Below are positions 9,110 through 17,912 of a DNA stretch of 64,000 nt, one piece after another. Source of the stretch: an uncultured Gemmatimonadota bacterium. Lineage in GTDB: Bacteria > Gemmatimonadota > Gemmatimonadetes > Gemmatimonadales > Gemmatimonadaceae. The DNA is taken from NCBI GenBank assembly GCA_903910555.1, contig CAIVZZ010000031.1:62001-126000 (forward strand), in the 5' to 3' direction. The translations under genes were made by a program, and so were the position numbers. The stretch's first letter is position 1, and each line of letters begins with the position of its first letter. The notes below the pieces were generated by a model. It saw nothing but the letters and a program-made list of their open reading frames with translations, was not told the origin of the DNA and searched no databases.

Positions 9110-9876
9110 TTCCAGGTCTTCCATGGCGGTGAACCGGCCGCCCACAGCGATTCAAGGTTTCGGAGATCGCGCAGCGTGTCCATCGGCTGCCAGAATCCTT
9201 CATGACGGAACGCGCGCAGCTGTCCCTCGCTGGCGAGGCGCTCGAGCGGCTCCTTTTCCCAGAGCGTGGTATCGCCGGCGATGAAATCGAGGACCTCCGG
9301 CTGCAGCACGAAGAATCCGCCGTTGATCCACCCTTCGCTCGCCTGAATCTTCTCGGCGAAATACTTCACTTCATCGCCGGCCAGCTCCAGACCGCCAAAG
9401 CGCGCCGGCGGTCGCACCGCAGTGACCGTCGCGAGTTTTCCGTGTGCTTTGTGGAACGCGAGCAGCTTGCCGATGTTCACATCGCTTACGCCATCGCCAT
9501 ACGTCAGGCAGAACGGTTCGTTGCCGATCCATTTGCGAAGCTTCTTGAGGCGGCCGCCGGTCTGCGTTTCGAGACCGGTATCAATGAGATCGATCGTCCA
9601 GTCTTCGTTGCTATCGCCATGCGATTTCGCCTTTCCATCAGCGAGATGCACGGTGAGATCGCGGGCAACGGCGTGATACGTGAGGAAGTACGACCGCACC
9701 ATCTCGGCCTTGTAGCCGAGCGCGAGCACGAACTCGTTCAGTCCGGCCGCGGCGTACAGGTGCATGATGTGCCAGAGGATCGGCCGGCCGCCGATTTCCA
9801 CCATCGGTTTCGGACGCGTCGACGTCTCTTCCGACAATCTCGTGCCGAGCCCGCCGGCCAGAATTACAACCTTCAT
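9106..9876 (-). CDS. rfbF: Glucose-1-phosphate cytidylyltransferase
   Basis: The 256-residue nucleotidyltransferase starts [18 protein letters not shown], then has [18 protein letters not shown], the phrase [10 protein letters not shown] with the metal-site Asp, and [16 protein letters not shown] near the end. These are hallmarks of RfbF/DdhA, which makes CDP-glucose from CTP and glucose-1-phosphate. Length equals the family norm. It is followed directly by rfbG and so opens the CDP-deoxysugar route. The upstream 53 bases separate it from the membrane-protein genes on the same strand and hold no clear promoter. Confidence 0.93.
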   Translation of the reverse strand: MKVVILAGGLGTRLSEETSTRPKPMVEIGGRPILWHIMHLYAAAGLNEFVLALGYKAEMVRSYFLTYHAVARDLTVHLADGKAKSHGDSNEDWTIDLIDTGLETQTGGRLKKLRKWIGNEPFCLTYGDGVSDVNIGKLLAFHKAHGKLATVTAVRPPARFGGLELAGDEVKYFAEKIQASEGWINGGFFVLQPEVLDFIAGDTTLWEKEPLERLASEGQLRAFRHEGFWQPMDTLRDLRNLESLWAAGSPPWKTWK

Positions 9877-9929
9877 CGCGCCTCCGAAAAAAATGCCGGG
9901 CGTGTTGTTGCTGTTGTGCGCATTTTCAT

Positions 9930-11561
9930 CTATCGCCGATCACTAGAAGGTAGCACCGGCACGTCACGGCGTACCAGATGACGGGCGGTGACGGTCAGGC
10001 CGTGCGCTGTGTAGCGCGCTGAGTCGGCATCGGCGTAATCGTGATGCAGCTTCTGTACGGCGAGCGTATCACCGTCATTGGGCTGCTCCACCAGCCAGAG
10101 ATCGCGGGGCATCTGTTCCCGCCGCGCGGCGATCGCGGCCTCGTCGGCATAGTCAGGCGTGACAGTGCCGTTGCGCACGGCGACGCGTTCGAATGTCCGC
10201 GCGTCGAGTGGCGCCCAGAGTCCCCAGCGGTTGAAGCGCGGGAAGACGATCGTCGTCTGAGACGTCGGCTTCAGTTGCGCGTACATCGCATTGAGCGCCC
10301 AATGAAAACCGGTGAACTGGAGATTGTAGCAGAGATGGTCGGCGTCCGTCACGCGAAAATCGTGGGCGATGCCGGACACGTCGTAGACCGTCGATTCACC
10401 CAGCGAGAGCGTGCCGAACAGCGCGCGTGATACCGGGTCCCACGACGCATAGTTCGCCGTGAAGAGCACGATCGCCGCCGCCGCGAGCGCCCCGCGACGG
10501 ACCGCCGCGCCAGCGCCGAGCCTCACAAGCGAAATGAAGGCCGCCAAAATCAGCAGCGGCGCGAGCACGGCGAAGTACCGCGGGAAACTCCACGTCCGGT
10601 AGACCGTCAACAGATACACGAGCGTGGCCGCGAGCGCCGCCAGATACGCGGCGAGTCTTGCGTCCATCCCGGGCAACGGGCGATCGGCAACTTTCCGAAC
10701 GACGCGTGCAGCGCCGAGCGCGACGTCGGCCACGATCACCGTCGTCGGAATCCAGGCAAAGCCGAGTATGAAGATGATTGCTGCGTAGCTGTGCAGGATC
10801 ACGTCGTCAAAATCGAACCAGTGCATCCCGGCGGCGGGGTGCTCGTGAATCCCATTGTTCCAAACGGCGTATGAGTTTTGCGTGGCTCCCCACCAAACGA
10901 GAAATCCGCCGTAGAGAATGAGCGGTAGGAGCGCCGGTGCGGCCTCGCGAACTATTCCCCGCACGCCGGCCGAGCTCGCGCGTTCTTCGATCACCCGAAA
11001 CAGCAGATGCAACGCGATCGCCGCGAAATAAATCAACGCGCCGGTCTCTTTCGAAAAACACAGCATCAATCCGAACGCGGCGACGAGCCAATATCTCCGC
11101 CACACGAGTGCCGCGAGCGTCATCGCGAAGAACACATACACGCCGAAGTCCGTATTGAGCTGGACCAGCGTTGCAGCAAGCAATGGATGGACCGCAATGA
11201 TCAACACGATCAGCGCGCGCTCCACCCGGAATCCGTCACCCGGAATCAGTCGCAGGAGAATCGCGTTGAACGCGGCGAGCGCCGCAACGGCGAGCGCCAC
11301 ATTCATCGCGACAATCGCCGCGACATTCCCCGGCTGCCCGAGCTGTGTCAGTGCGAGCAGTCCCATATACAGCTGCGACTGGTGACCCCCGCAGCGCAAT
11401 GAATGCACGTTGAGACCGCCCGCCGCGGCATCGACCACGCACTGCAGATAGACGTTTCCGTCCCAGATCGGCACGAATGCGTGTTCCGGCCAGACGATTA
11501 ACACCAGCAGTGCCACCGGCAGCACGCCCCACCAACTCTGCAGTCCGCGCCAGCGCGTCAC
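9930..11561 (-). CDS. GT-C-like polytopic membrane protein, first tandem paralogue
   Basis: The 543-residue protein has about ten or more hydrophobic segments and a soluble C-terminal region of roughly 150 residues. The first loop carries PIWDGNVY, where the Asp after the first helix is the usual place for the catalytic carboxylate of GT-C glycosyltransferases (PMT/ArnT type). Shared phrases VDFGVYVFF-like, LCFSKETG and YNLQFTGFH show it is a paralogue of the gene just upstream. The GTG start overlaps that gene's stop as GTGA. I infer transfer of a sugar or other group from a lipid carrier in the inner membrane. The family assignment rests on topology and the early Asp, not on a firm domain match. 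Confidence 0.6.
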   Translation of the reverse strand: MTRWRGLQSWWGVLPVALLVLIVWPEHAFVPIWDGNVYLQCVVDAAAGGLNVHSLRCGGHQSQLYMGLLALTQLGQPGNVAAIVAMNVALAVAALAAFNAILLRLIPGDGFRVERALIVLIIAVHPLLAATLVQLNTDFGVYVFFAMTLAALVWRRYWLVAAFGLMLCFSKETGALIYFAAIALHLLFRVIEERASSAGVRGIVREAAPALLPLILYGGFLVWWGATQNSYAVWNNGIHEHPAAGMHWFDFDDVILHSYAAIIFILGFAWIPTTVIVADVALGAARVVRKVADRPLPGMDARLAAYLAALAATLVYLLTVYRTWSFPRYFAVLAPLLILAAFISLVRLGAGAAVRRGALAAAAIVLFTANYASWDPVSRALFGTLSLGESTVYDVSGIAHDFRVTDADHLCYNLQFTGFHWALNAMYAQLKPTSQTTIVFPRFNRWGLWAPLDARTFERVAVRNGTVTPDYADEAAIAARREQMPRDLWLVEQPNDGDTLAVQKLHHDYADADSARYTAHGLTVTARHLVRRDVPVLPSSDRR

Positions 11562-13195
11562 GGAGCAATCAATTGGAGGTGGTGCGCGACGAGAAGATGA
11601 CCGTCGGCCAACGTGCGCGTCACGCCGATTTCGCGGTAGAGCGGCTTCAGCGACTCGAGCGATTTGTCTCGGTCGGGAAAATAGGTGAATACCAGGAACC
11701 AGACATCACGCGGGCGCGCTGGAGAGGCAAGGAGATCGAGATCATTCCAGTATCGCGGTGCGATCGCGCCCCGCCGCCTCAGTGTGCGCTCCCATGTGGC
11801 GGCGTCGAGCGGGCTCCAGATATTCCACTCCGCAGCGCGTGACGTCGCGAACGCCGTCGAGTCGGTCGGGCGCAGCTCCTGGAACAGCGCGTTCTGCACA
11901 TGATGGAAGCCGGTGAACTGCAGATTGTAGACCAGCTCATCGCGCCCGGGCCCGTCGTATTCTTTCGTGATGGACGACATCCGGTACATGTCGCGGTCGC
12001 CCGTGGAAAACGTTCCGTACACAGCGCGCGAGACGGGATCCACCGAGCGGTGGATCGACAGCACAAACAGCGCGCCGATCGTGAACAGCATCGCCATCCG
12101 CGCATGCCACTTCATCCCCAGCCGCAGCATCGCCACAAACGCGAGGATGACGAGCATCGGGTAAAGCAGCGCGAAATAGCGGAGATTGCTCCACGTTCTG
12201 AACGACGTAAGCAGATACGTCAGTACGACGGTGAGCGTCGTGACATACGCGAGCGGCCGGGGATCCGCGTTCCGCACCACCCGCTTGGGAAGGCGCCGCG
12301 CCATCCGCACGCCGCCCCATAGTGCATCGGCCGCGATCAGCGCCGACACGACCCACATGAATCCGACGACAAAAATCCCCGCGGCATAGCTCACGAAAAC
12401 CGGATCGCTCAGGTCAAAGAACTTGAATCCGTCTATCGTTCCCTTCTGCCATGTGTGTTTCCACACTGCGGACTGCGCATGCGTCGAGTTCCACCACATG
12501 ACATGCACGCCGAACAACACGACCGGCAGCGGCGTCATCCAGAGCGGCAGGACACGTTTCACCCTCGCCATCGGCGATCCCGCGGGGATGGTCCGGAATA
12601 CGACGTCGAGTCCGACCATCAGTCCGTACGCGAGTACGCCGGTCTCCTTCGAGAAACAGAGGAGCACCCCACTGACCGTCGCGAGCCAGAACCATTCGCT
12701 CATGAGCGCAGCGAGCGTTGTGTAGAAGAACACATAGACGCCAAAATCGACGTTCACTTGCAGCAATGTCGAGAGCACAACAGGGTGCACCGCGCAAAGC
12801 AGCGTCACGAGATCCAGCTGACGCACACGCGCCTGATCCGGAATCACGCGCGCGAGCACCACGCGAATCGCCGCGAGCGCAAGCAGCCCGAGTACGACAT
12901 TCGTGAAATGCAGCGCGGCGACGCTGCCGAACCGCACCAGCTGCGACGCGGCGAGAAATGCGATGTATCCCTGCGACGGATGCGCCGCACAGCGCAGCGA
13001 CTCCATAGTGAGGCCGGCGAATCCGTTCGACGCCGCCGCGATCGCGCAGTCTGCGTACACACGCCCGTCCCAGATAGGGACGTAGTGAAACTCCGGCAGC
13101 AGAATCGCAACGAACACGAGAGCGGTCACCGCGAACGCCACGATGCGCTCTTTCCGCTCGGGCATCGCTGCGTTGGCGTCCATGGGCACAAACAT
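11558..13195 (-). CDS. GT-C-like polytopic membrane protein, second tandem paralogue
   Basis: About 545 residues, with the same build as its downstream neighbour: PIWDGRVY after the first helix, VDFGVYVFF, LCFSKETG, then a soluble tail containing YNLQFTGFH and ending ...VAHHLQLIAP. I set the start at the ATG at 13195. ATGs at 13183 and 13165 are equally close to the first helix and none has a clear ribosome site. A much longer reading to 13555 would run antisense through the next gene and has no hydrophobic or conserved content. The pair arose by tandem duplication. Function is inferred as a membrane glycosyltransferase of the glycan cluster. Confidence 0.6.
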   Translation of the reverse strand: MFVPMDANAAMPERKERIVAFAVTALVFVAILLPEFHYVPIWDGRVYADCAIAAASNGFAGLTMESLRCAAHPSQGYIAFLAASQLVRFGSVAALHFTNVVLGLLALAAIRVVLARVIPDQARVRQLDLVTLLCAVHPVVLSTLLQVNVDFGVYVFFYTTLAALMSEWFWLATVSGVLLCFSKETGVLAYGLMVGLDVVFRTIPAGSPMARVKRVLPLWMTPLPVVLFGVHVMWWNSTHAQSAVWKHTWQKGTIDGFKFFDLSDPVFVSYAAGIFVVGFMWVVSALIAADALWGGVRMARRLPKRVVRNADPRPLAYVTTLTVVLTYLLTSFRTWSNLRYFALLYPMLVILAFVAMLRLGMKWHARMAMLFTIGALFVLSIHRSVDPVSRAVYGTFSTGDRDMYRMSSITKEYDGPGRDELVYNLQFTGFHHVQNALFQELRPTDSTAFATSRAAEWNIWSPLDAATWERTLRRRGAIAPRYWNDLDLLASPARPRDVWFLVFTYFPDRDKSLESLKPLYREIGVTRTLADGHLLVAHHLQLIAP

Positions 13196-13283
13196 CGCCC
13201 GAAGTTCACTGCGGTCGCAATCGGATGGTGCTGACACAGACTTCCGCCTGTTCGCCCGCAGCCGCGACGAGTAGGTTCGACGC

Positions 13284-15152
13284 ATGTCATCAGCTGCGCG
13301 CGGGGAACCGCCGGCGTCGCGAGAAAATCCCAGGCAGGTGCTCCTGTCGCTCGCGATCGCCGTGCTCGGCGGCGCCGCGAGTATCTGGACCATTCTCGAC
13401 CGCGGCTGGGTGCCGCTCGACGAAGGCACCATAGGGCAGGCCGCCGAGCGCGTAATGCTCGGCGCACTGCCGCACCGCGACTTCACCGATCCGTACACCG
13501 GAGGTCTCGCGTATTTGCACGCGCTGGCGATGCGCCTGTTTGGCGTTTCGCTCATGGCGCCGCGCTACGCGCTGTTCGTTGCCGCGGTGATCTGGCTCCC
13601 GGCGCTCTGGTGGCTGGCCATGCGATTCTGCGGCTCGCGCTGGGCGGTGATCATCACGATCCTCGCCGCGTGGTGGTCGCTCCCGATCTATCCCGCGGCG
13701 ATGCCAACCTGGTACCTCCTCTTTCTTGGGACGTGGATCGTCGTCGCGCTCGAGCGCTGGCAGGCGTCGAAGCCCGATGGAAAGGTGCGCTGGCTTGTGC
13801 TCGTCGGAGTGCTGTGCGGCACGGCGGTGCTGGTAAAACAAACGGGGCTCTATCTCGTTGCCGCAGCGCTGCTCGGCGTGCTCTTCTGTGACCAGGAAGA
13901 CACACGCGCGCGCTGGACGGATGGGGAGCCGGCGGGAAGCACGGATCCCATTGTCGTATTGCTCATCGCAGTACTCGGCGCGCTCGTGCTCAAGCTCACG
14001 TGGGGGAAGGTCGCGTCCGGTGAAGTGCTGAATGAGATCGCCCCGATAGGCGGAATGCTCGCGTTCGCGGCGCTGCGCGAGCGTCGGTTGACCGACAATC
14101 GTGCGCGCCGGTGGCGGGCGCTGCTTCGTTATGTGGGGATCGTCATCGCTGCGGCATCAGTGCCGGTGGCGGTTTATCTCACGCCGTACGTGCTCAGTGG
14201 ATCGCTCGGCGCGCTCTACGCGGGTGCTATCGGCGGAGGAATCGGGCTCATCGCGTCGCTGCATGTGACGATGCGCCCGGCGCTCACGCTGGTCATCGCG
14301 GTCTTGCCGGTGTACGCTGTGCTGGCCGTCGAGGCGTTCGCTGGCGAACGACGCGCGGTCCGTGCGCTGGCGATCGTGGCGGGTGTCGCGCTCCTCTGGT
14401 TCTCCATCCGAAGCGTCGCAGGGTACCAGCGTCTCTGGTTCTTTGGAGAATCGCTGCTGCCGGTCGGCATCGCGGCGGTATTGATCGCTGCAAGCCGTGA
14501 ACGGCGTGCAAAGCGATCGCCCGACCCAATACTTCTCGTACTCGCCGGCGTCACCGCGTTCCACGCTCTGAACCAGTTCCCATACCCGGCGCCAAACTAT
14601 TACGCGTACGTCGCGCCACTCGCGATTCTCACCGCCGGCGCTGCGGCTGCGTATTTCGGCGTATTGCCGCGCCTGAACGTGGCGGCAATGATCCTCGCCG
14701 GATTTTCCGGCGTGGTGTTGCGGCTCGGGTCGGTGCACAACGTCGGCTCGTATCCCAGGTGGTGGGACTACGCGCACCGTCTGGCTGTGCCACGCGGCGG
14801 CTTGCTCGTGACCGAGTATGACAGCACGCGCTACACGCACCTGCTCGATCTCGTTGCGGAGCATCGCGCAAGCGGCACCGTCTACGCGGGACCGCAGCTG
14901 CCGGAAGTGTACTTTCTCTCCGGCCACATGAGCCCCGGCCCCGATTCCTACAGTCTCTTCACGAATCCGGTGGCGGACTCCAGCGAGCTCAATCGAGCGT
15001 TCAACCTGAATGGGGCGAGTGTCATCGTCATCAAGCTGCGGCCGATGTTCAGCGCGCCGCTGCGGAACGATCTCTATCAGTGGCTGTCGATCCGTTATCC
15101 GCAGAGCGAAACGATGGACACACTGCAGGTGCGGTGGCGAACGACGCCATAA
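13284..15152 (+). CDS. GT-C family membrane glycosyltransferase-like protein
   Basis: The 622-residue protein has one early helix (about residues 20-40), then VPLDEGTIGQAAERVM and GALPHRDF in the first large loop, followed by many membrane helices and a soluble tail of about 150 residues. The acidic DE pair in that loop is where PMT/ArnT-type GT-C enzymes bind metal and catalyse transfer from a polyprenyl-phosphate sugar. The gene is divergent from the preceding pair (88-base spacer) and is a paralogue of the protein at 19861-21681, which has PSDEGVLAQGAERVM and GELPHRDF at the same place. Substrate and acceptor are unknown. Confidence 0.6.
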   Translation: MSSAARGEPPASRENPRQVLLSLAIAVLGGAASIWTILDRGWVPLDEGTIGQAAERVMLGALPHRDFTDPYTGGLAYLHALAMRLFGVSLMAPRYALFVAAVIWLPALWWLAMRFCGSRWAVIITILAAWWSLPIYPAAMPTWYLLFLGTWIVVALERWQASKPDGKVRWLVLVGVLCGTAVLVKQTGLYLVAAALLGVLFCDQEDTRARWTDGEPAGSTDPIVVLLIAVLGALVLKLTWGKVASGEVLNEIAPIGGMLAFAALRERRLTDNRARRWRALLRYVGIVIAAASVPVAVYLTPYVLSGSLGALYAGAIGGGIGLIASLHVTMRPALTLVIAVLPVYAVLAVEAFAGERRAVRALAIVAGVALLWFSIRSVAGYQRLWFFGESLLPVGIAAVLIAASRERRAKRSPDPILLVLAGVTAFHALNQFPYPAPNYYAYVAPLAILTAGAAAAYFGVLPRLNVAAMILAGFSGVVLRLGSVHNVGSYPRWWDYAHRLAVPRGGLLVTEYDSTRYTHLLDLVAEHRASGTVYAGPQLPEVYFLSGHMSPGPDSYSLFTNPVADSSELNRAFNLNGASVIVIKLRPMFSAPLRNDLYQWLSIRYPQSETMDTLQVRWRTTP

Positions 15153-15184
15153 GTCGCAGGGGTTCGCGCGAAGCTTAAGACGCC

Positions 15185-15201
15185 GTGACCAGGGCGGTCA
15201 C
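15185..15201. terminator. Small hairpin between convergent genes
   Basis: GTGACC (15185-15190) pairs perfectly with GGTCAC (15196-15201) around a five-base loop. It lies between the convergent ends of the GT-C gene and the flavoprotein gene and slightly overlaps the stop of the latter. No T-run follows on either strand, so it would be a weak or Rho-assisted terminator at best. Confidence 0.35.
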
Positions 15202-16835
15202 TTCTCGCCCTCGTGATAGACCATTTCGAGATTCACATCCCACATCGCCGAATCGTCGTCCCTGCCGGCGATGATGTTGTCCACCGCCATCATCGCGGTC
15301 AGCATCGAGTGGTCCTGGTTGTTATAGCGATGCATGCCGTTGCGGCCAACGCAAAAGAGATTCGGGATCGCCGTTACGAACTTTCGCACTTCATCGAGAC
15401 GATCGTACGTGCCGAAGTACGCCGGATATGCCTTGGGCATGCGCAGCACGCAGCCGTCAATGACGTCAGCCTGAAGTGCGAATCCGATCTTCTCGAGCTC
15501 GCGCGCGCCGAGTATAACGAGATCGTCGTCGCGTGACTTCCAGAGCGCGTCTCCTTCATCGACGAAATATTCGAGGCCGATCCACACCGTGTTCGCGCGA
15601 TCCGCAACGAGATACGGACTCCAGTTGTTGAACAGCTGAATGCGCCCGACCTGCACGCCCGCATCCTGCACGTAAATCCAATTGTCCTCGACCATCGCTT
15701 TCGCTTTCCCGCCGCGCACGCTCACGTGCAGTTTCTTGAGCAGCAGGCCGACAGTGAGAAAATCCCTGTAGCGCAAACCGCGGGCGACTTCCATCACCGG
15801 CGCGGGCGGCGCCGGCGTGATCTGCTCCATCAGTTCACGCACCGGCATCGTCGATACGAAATAATCGCACGCGATTTCCTCACGAGCACCGCTGGCTTCA
15901 TCCACAACCGTCACGCCCGTCACGCGGCCATCGGTCACGCGCACATCGTCCACCCGCGCACCATACCGGATCTCGCCGCCCGCGGCCGACACCTGCTCCG
16001 CGACCGCCTCCCACATCTGGCCCGGTCCGAACTTCGGATAGAAGAAGCGTGTGATGAGCGATGTCTCGCGCTCTTCCTGCTGCTTCTTGAAATCGCTCGA
16101 GAGCAAATCCTTGACCGCGTGCGTCAGCGCCCGCGTGAGCGACAGCCCCTTCACGCGCTGTGCGCCCCAGTCCGCCCGAATCTCACTGCACTTCACGCCC
16201 CAGACTTTTTCCGTGTACCCCCGGAAAAACGTCTCATACAGCCGCGCGCCGAAGCGATTGATGAAAAACGCGTCGAGATACGTTTCATCACGCCGCGGAA
16301 ACAGTTGCGCCTTGATGTAGCTCAACCCGATGAGCGCGGTGTTCACGAGCCCCAGCCGCCATGCGACGGAGATCGTAATGCCGATCGGGTAGGGGAAAAA
16401 ATTCCGGCCGAAATAAATCCGCGAGAGTCGCGGGCGCTGCAGCATCACGCGATCCACCTGCTCGGGATCCGGCGCCGGCCCGCGCGTCTCGCGCACCTTC
16501 GGTCCCGACTCGCCCATCGGTGCCAGCGACTGGAGCGTCACTTCATCGGCGTACTCGACTTGCAGCGCACGCTCGAGTTCGTCGGCCGCCGGCTTACCCT
16601 GCAGCGGCAGTTTCGAAAACCACCACTTCATCACGCGATCGCTTTTGGAAAAAAAGCGATGCCCACCAATATCGATCCGGTTTCCCTTGTATTCGAATGT
16701 CTGCGCAATACCCCCGGTCGCGTGCGTGCGCTCGAACACCAGTGGCACGATGTCAGTCCGCGCGAGCAGCTCCCACGCCGCGGTCAGCCCGGCGGGTCCT
16801 GCGCCGGCAATAACCGCAACTTTCCTGCCGCTCAC
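15198..16835 (-). CDS. FAD-dependent oxidoreductase, UDP-galactopyranose-mutase/PPO-like
   Basis: The 545-residue flavoprotein starts (GTG) with a dinucleotide fold [19 protein letters not shown], then [11 protein letters not shown] and [14 protein letters not shown], and ends with a second FAD-contact region around [18 protein letters not shown]. This layout is shared by COG1232 amine-oxidase-like proteins found in glycan clusters, among them UDP-galactopyranose mutase homologues. Its place next to sugar-transfer genes suggests a nucleotide-sugar or lipid-linked sugar substrate, but true Glf is shorter (about 370-400 residues) and I do not claim mutase activity. The upstream spacer (16836-16946) is shared with the divergent ABC operon. 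Confidence 0.65.
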   Translation of the reverse strand: MSGRKVAVIAGAGPAGLTAAWELLARTDIVPLVFERTHATGGIAQTFEYKGNRIDIGGHRFFSKSDRVMKWWFSKLPLQGKPAADELERALQVEYADEVTLQSLAPMGESGPKVRETRGPAPDPEQVDRVMLQRPRLSRIYFGRNFFPYPIGITISVAWRLGLVNTALIGLSYIKAQLFPRRDETYLDAFFINRFGARLYETFFRGYTEKVWGVKCSEIRADWGAQRVKGLSLTRALTHAVKDLLSSDFKKQQEERETSLITRFFYPKFGPGQMWEAVAEQVSAAGGEIRYGARVDDVRVTDGRVTGVTVVDEASGAREEIACDYFVSTMPVRELMEQITPAPPAPVMEVARGLRYRDFLTVGLLLKKLHVSVRGGKAKAMVEDNWIYVQDAGVQVGRIQLFNNWSPYLVADRANTVWIGLEYFVDEGDALWKSRDDDLVILGARELEKIGFALQADVIDGCVLRMPKAYPAYFGTYDRLDEVRKFVTAIPNLFCVGRNGMHRYNNQDHSMLTAMMAVDNIIAGRDDDSAMWDVNLEMVYHEGEK

Positions 16836-16853
16836 GTCAGCGCCACGCGATAG

Positions 16854-16946
16854 CCGGAAACTTCATTCCGGTTGGTCCGTACGTTTCGTGCGCGCTCTGC
16901 CATTGTCGTATATTCGGAGCGCGGAGCACCCCATACAAGGGAGCCT
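16854..16946 (+). promoter_or_regulatory. Divergent spacer with hairpin, possible -10 and ribosome site for the NatAB operon
   Basis: The spacer holds a perfect inverted repeat CCGGAA (16854-16859)/TTCCGG (16866-16871), a TATATT hexamer at 16909-16914 that could be a -10 element, and a good Shine-Dalgarno AAGGGAG at 16937-16943, three bases before the ATG at 16947. No convincing -35 is seen at the right distance. The ribosome site decides the start of the ABC ATPase over a longer in-frame reading from 16872. Confidence 0.4.
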
Positions 16947-17912
16947 ATGACTGAACTCGCCCTGGAAATCCGGGGGATATCGAAGAGTTACGGCGAATAT
17001 CAGGCCGTACACTCACTCTCGCTCGCCGTCCCGAAGGGCGCCGTTTACGGCCTCCTCGGTCCCAACGGCGCCGGCAAGACGACCACGATCCGGATGATCA
17101 TCAACATCATCGCGCCCGACGAAGGGACGATCACGCTCATGGGCCGGCCGAACACCGACCAGTCGAGCCTCGATCGCGTAGGTTACCTCCCCGAAGAGCG
17201 CGGCCTCTACAAGAAAATGCAGGTCCGCCGCGTCCTGCGGTTCCTCGGTCAGCTCAAGGGACTCGGCGCTAAGGAAGCCGACCGCCGCATCGACGAGTGG
17301 ATGGAACGCTTTTCGCTCAAGACTGCCGAGAAGGACTGGGGACTCGCCAAGATCGACGAGCTCTCGCGCGGTATGCAGCAGAAAGTCCAATTCATCGGCA
17401 CGCTGCTGCACGATCCCGATATCGTGATCCTCGACGAACCCTTCAGCGGTCTCGATCCGATCAACGCGCAGGCGCTGAAAGACACGGTGGTCGATCTCAA
17501 GAAGCGCGGAAAGACGGTGATCTTCTCTACGCATCTTATGGACAACGCAGAACGCCTCTGTGATTCCGTATGCATCATCGCGCGCGGCAACAAAGTGCTC
17601 GACGGAACCGTCCCGGGTGTGAAGGCCGAGCACGGCGGCAATAACGTCGCGCTCGCTCTTGCAGGCGGCGGTGCGGAACTCGTGAACCGCGTACTCAGCG
17701 ATCACAAAATGGTCGAACGCGTCGACGACTCGAACCGCTTCTTTGAGATCTCACTCCAGAAGGACGCCGATCCGCAGGCGCTGCTCCACCGCCTCATCGA
17801 GGCCGGCGCAAATATCCAGCGATTCGAACTCGTGCAGCCTTCGCTGCACCAGATTTTCCTCGAAAAAGTCGGCGCGACAGGCGTCGAAGTGGGGATGACA
17901 GGCCATGGATAA
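16947..17912 (+). CDS. ABC transporter ATP-binding protein, NatA-like
   Basis: The 321-residue ATPase has Walker A GPNGAGKTT (38-46), the modified signature LSRGMQQK in place of LSGGQ, Walker B IVILDEPFSGLDP and the switch phrase STHLMDNAERLCD. LSRGM and the roughly 90-residue C-terminal extension are typical of the NatA subgroup that pairs with a NatB-type permease. The permease gene follows with an 8-base overlap. NatAB-type systems export sodium, drugs or unknown substrates. The substrate here cannot be read from sequence. Confidence 0.85.
   Translation: MTELALEIRGISKSYGEYQAVHSLSLAVPKGAVYGLLGPNGAGKTTTIRMIINIIAPDEGTITLMGRPNTDQSSLDRVGYLPEERGLYKKMQVRRVLRFLGQLKGLGAKEADRRIDEWMERFSLKTAEKDWGLAKIDELSRGMQQKVQFIGTLLHDPDIVILDEPFSGLDPINAQALKDTVVDLKKRGKTVIFSTHLMDNAERLCDSVCIIARGNKVLDGTVPGVKAEHGGNNVALALAGGGAELVNRVLSDHKMVERVDDSNRFFEISLQKDADPQALLHRLIEAGANIQRFELVQPSLHQIFLEKVGATGVEVGMTGHG

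Noticed and set aside
13196-13555. N-terminal extension of the second GT-C-like protein
   Set aside because: It would run antisense through the divergent gene at 13284. The ATG cluster at 13165-13195 precedes the first membrane helix.
15726-16853. Plus-strand open frame of 375 codons
   Set aside because: It is antisense to the UGM-like flavoprotein gene, Arg/His-rich, and has no recognisable motif.
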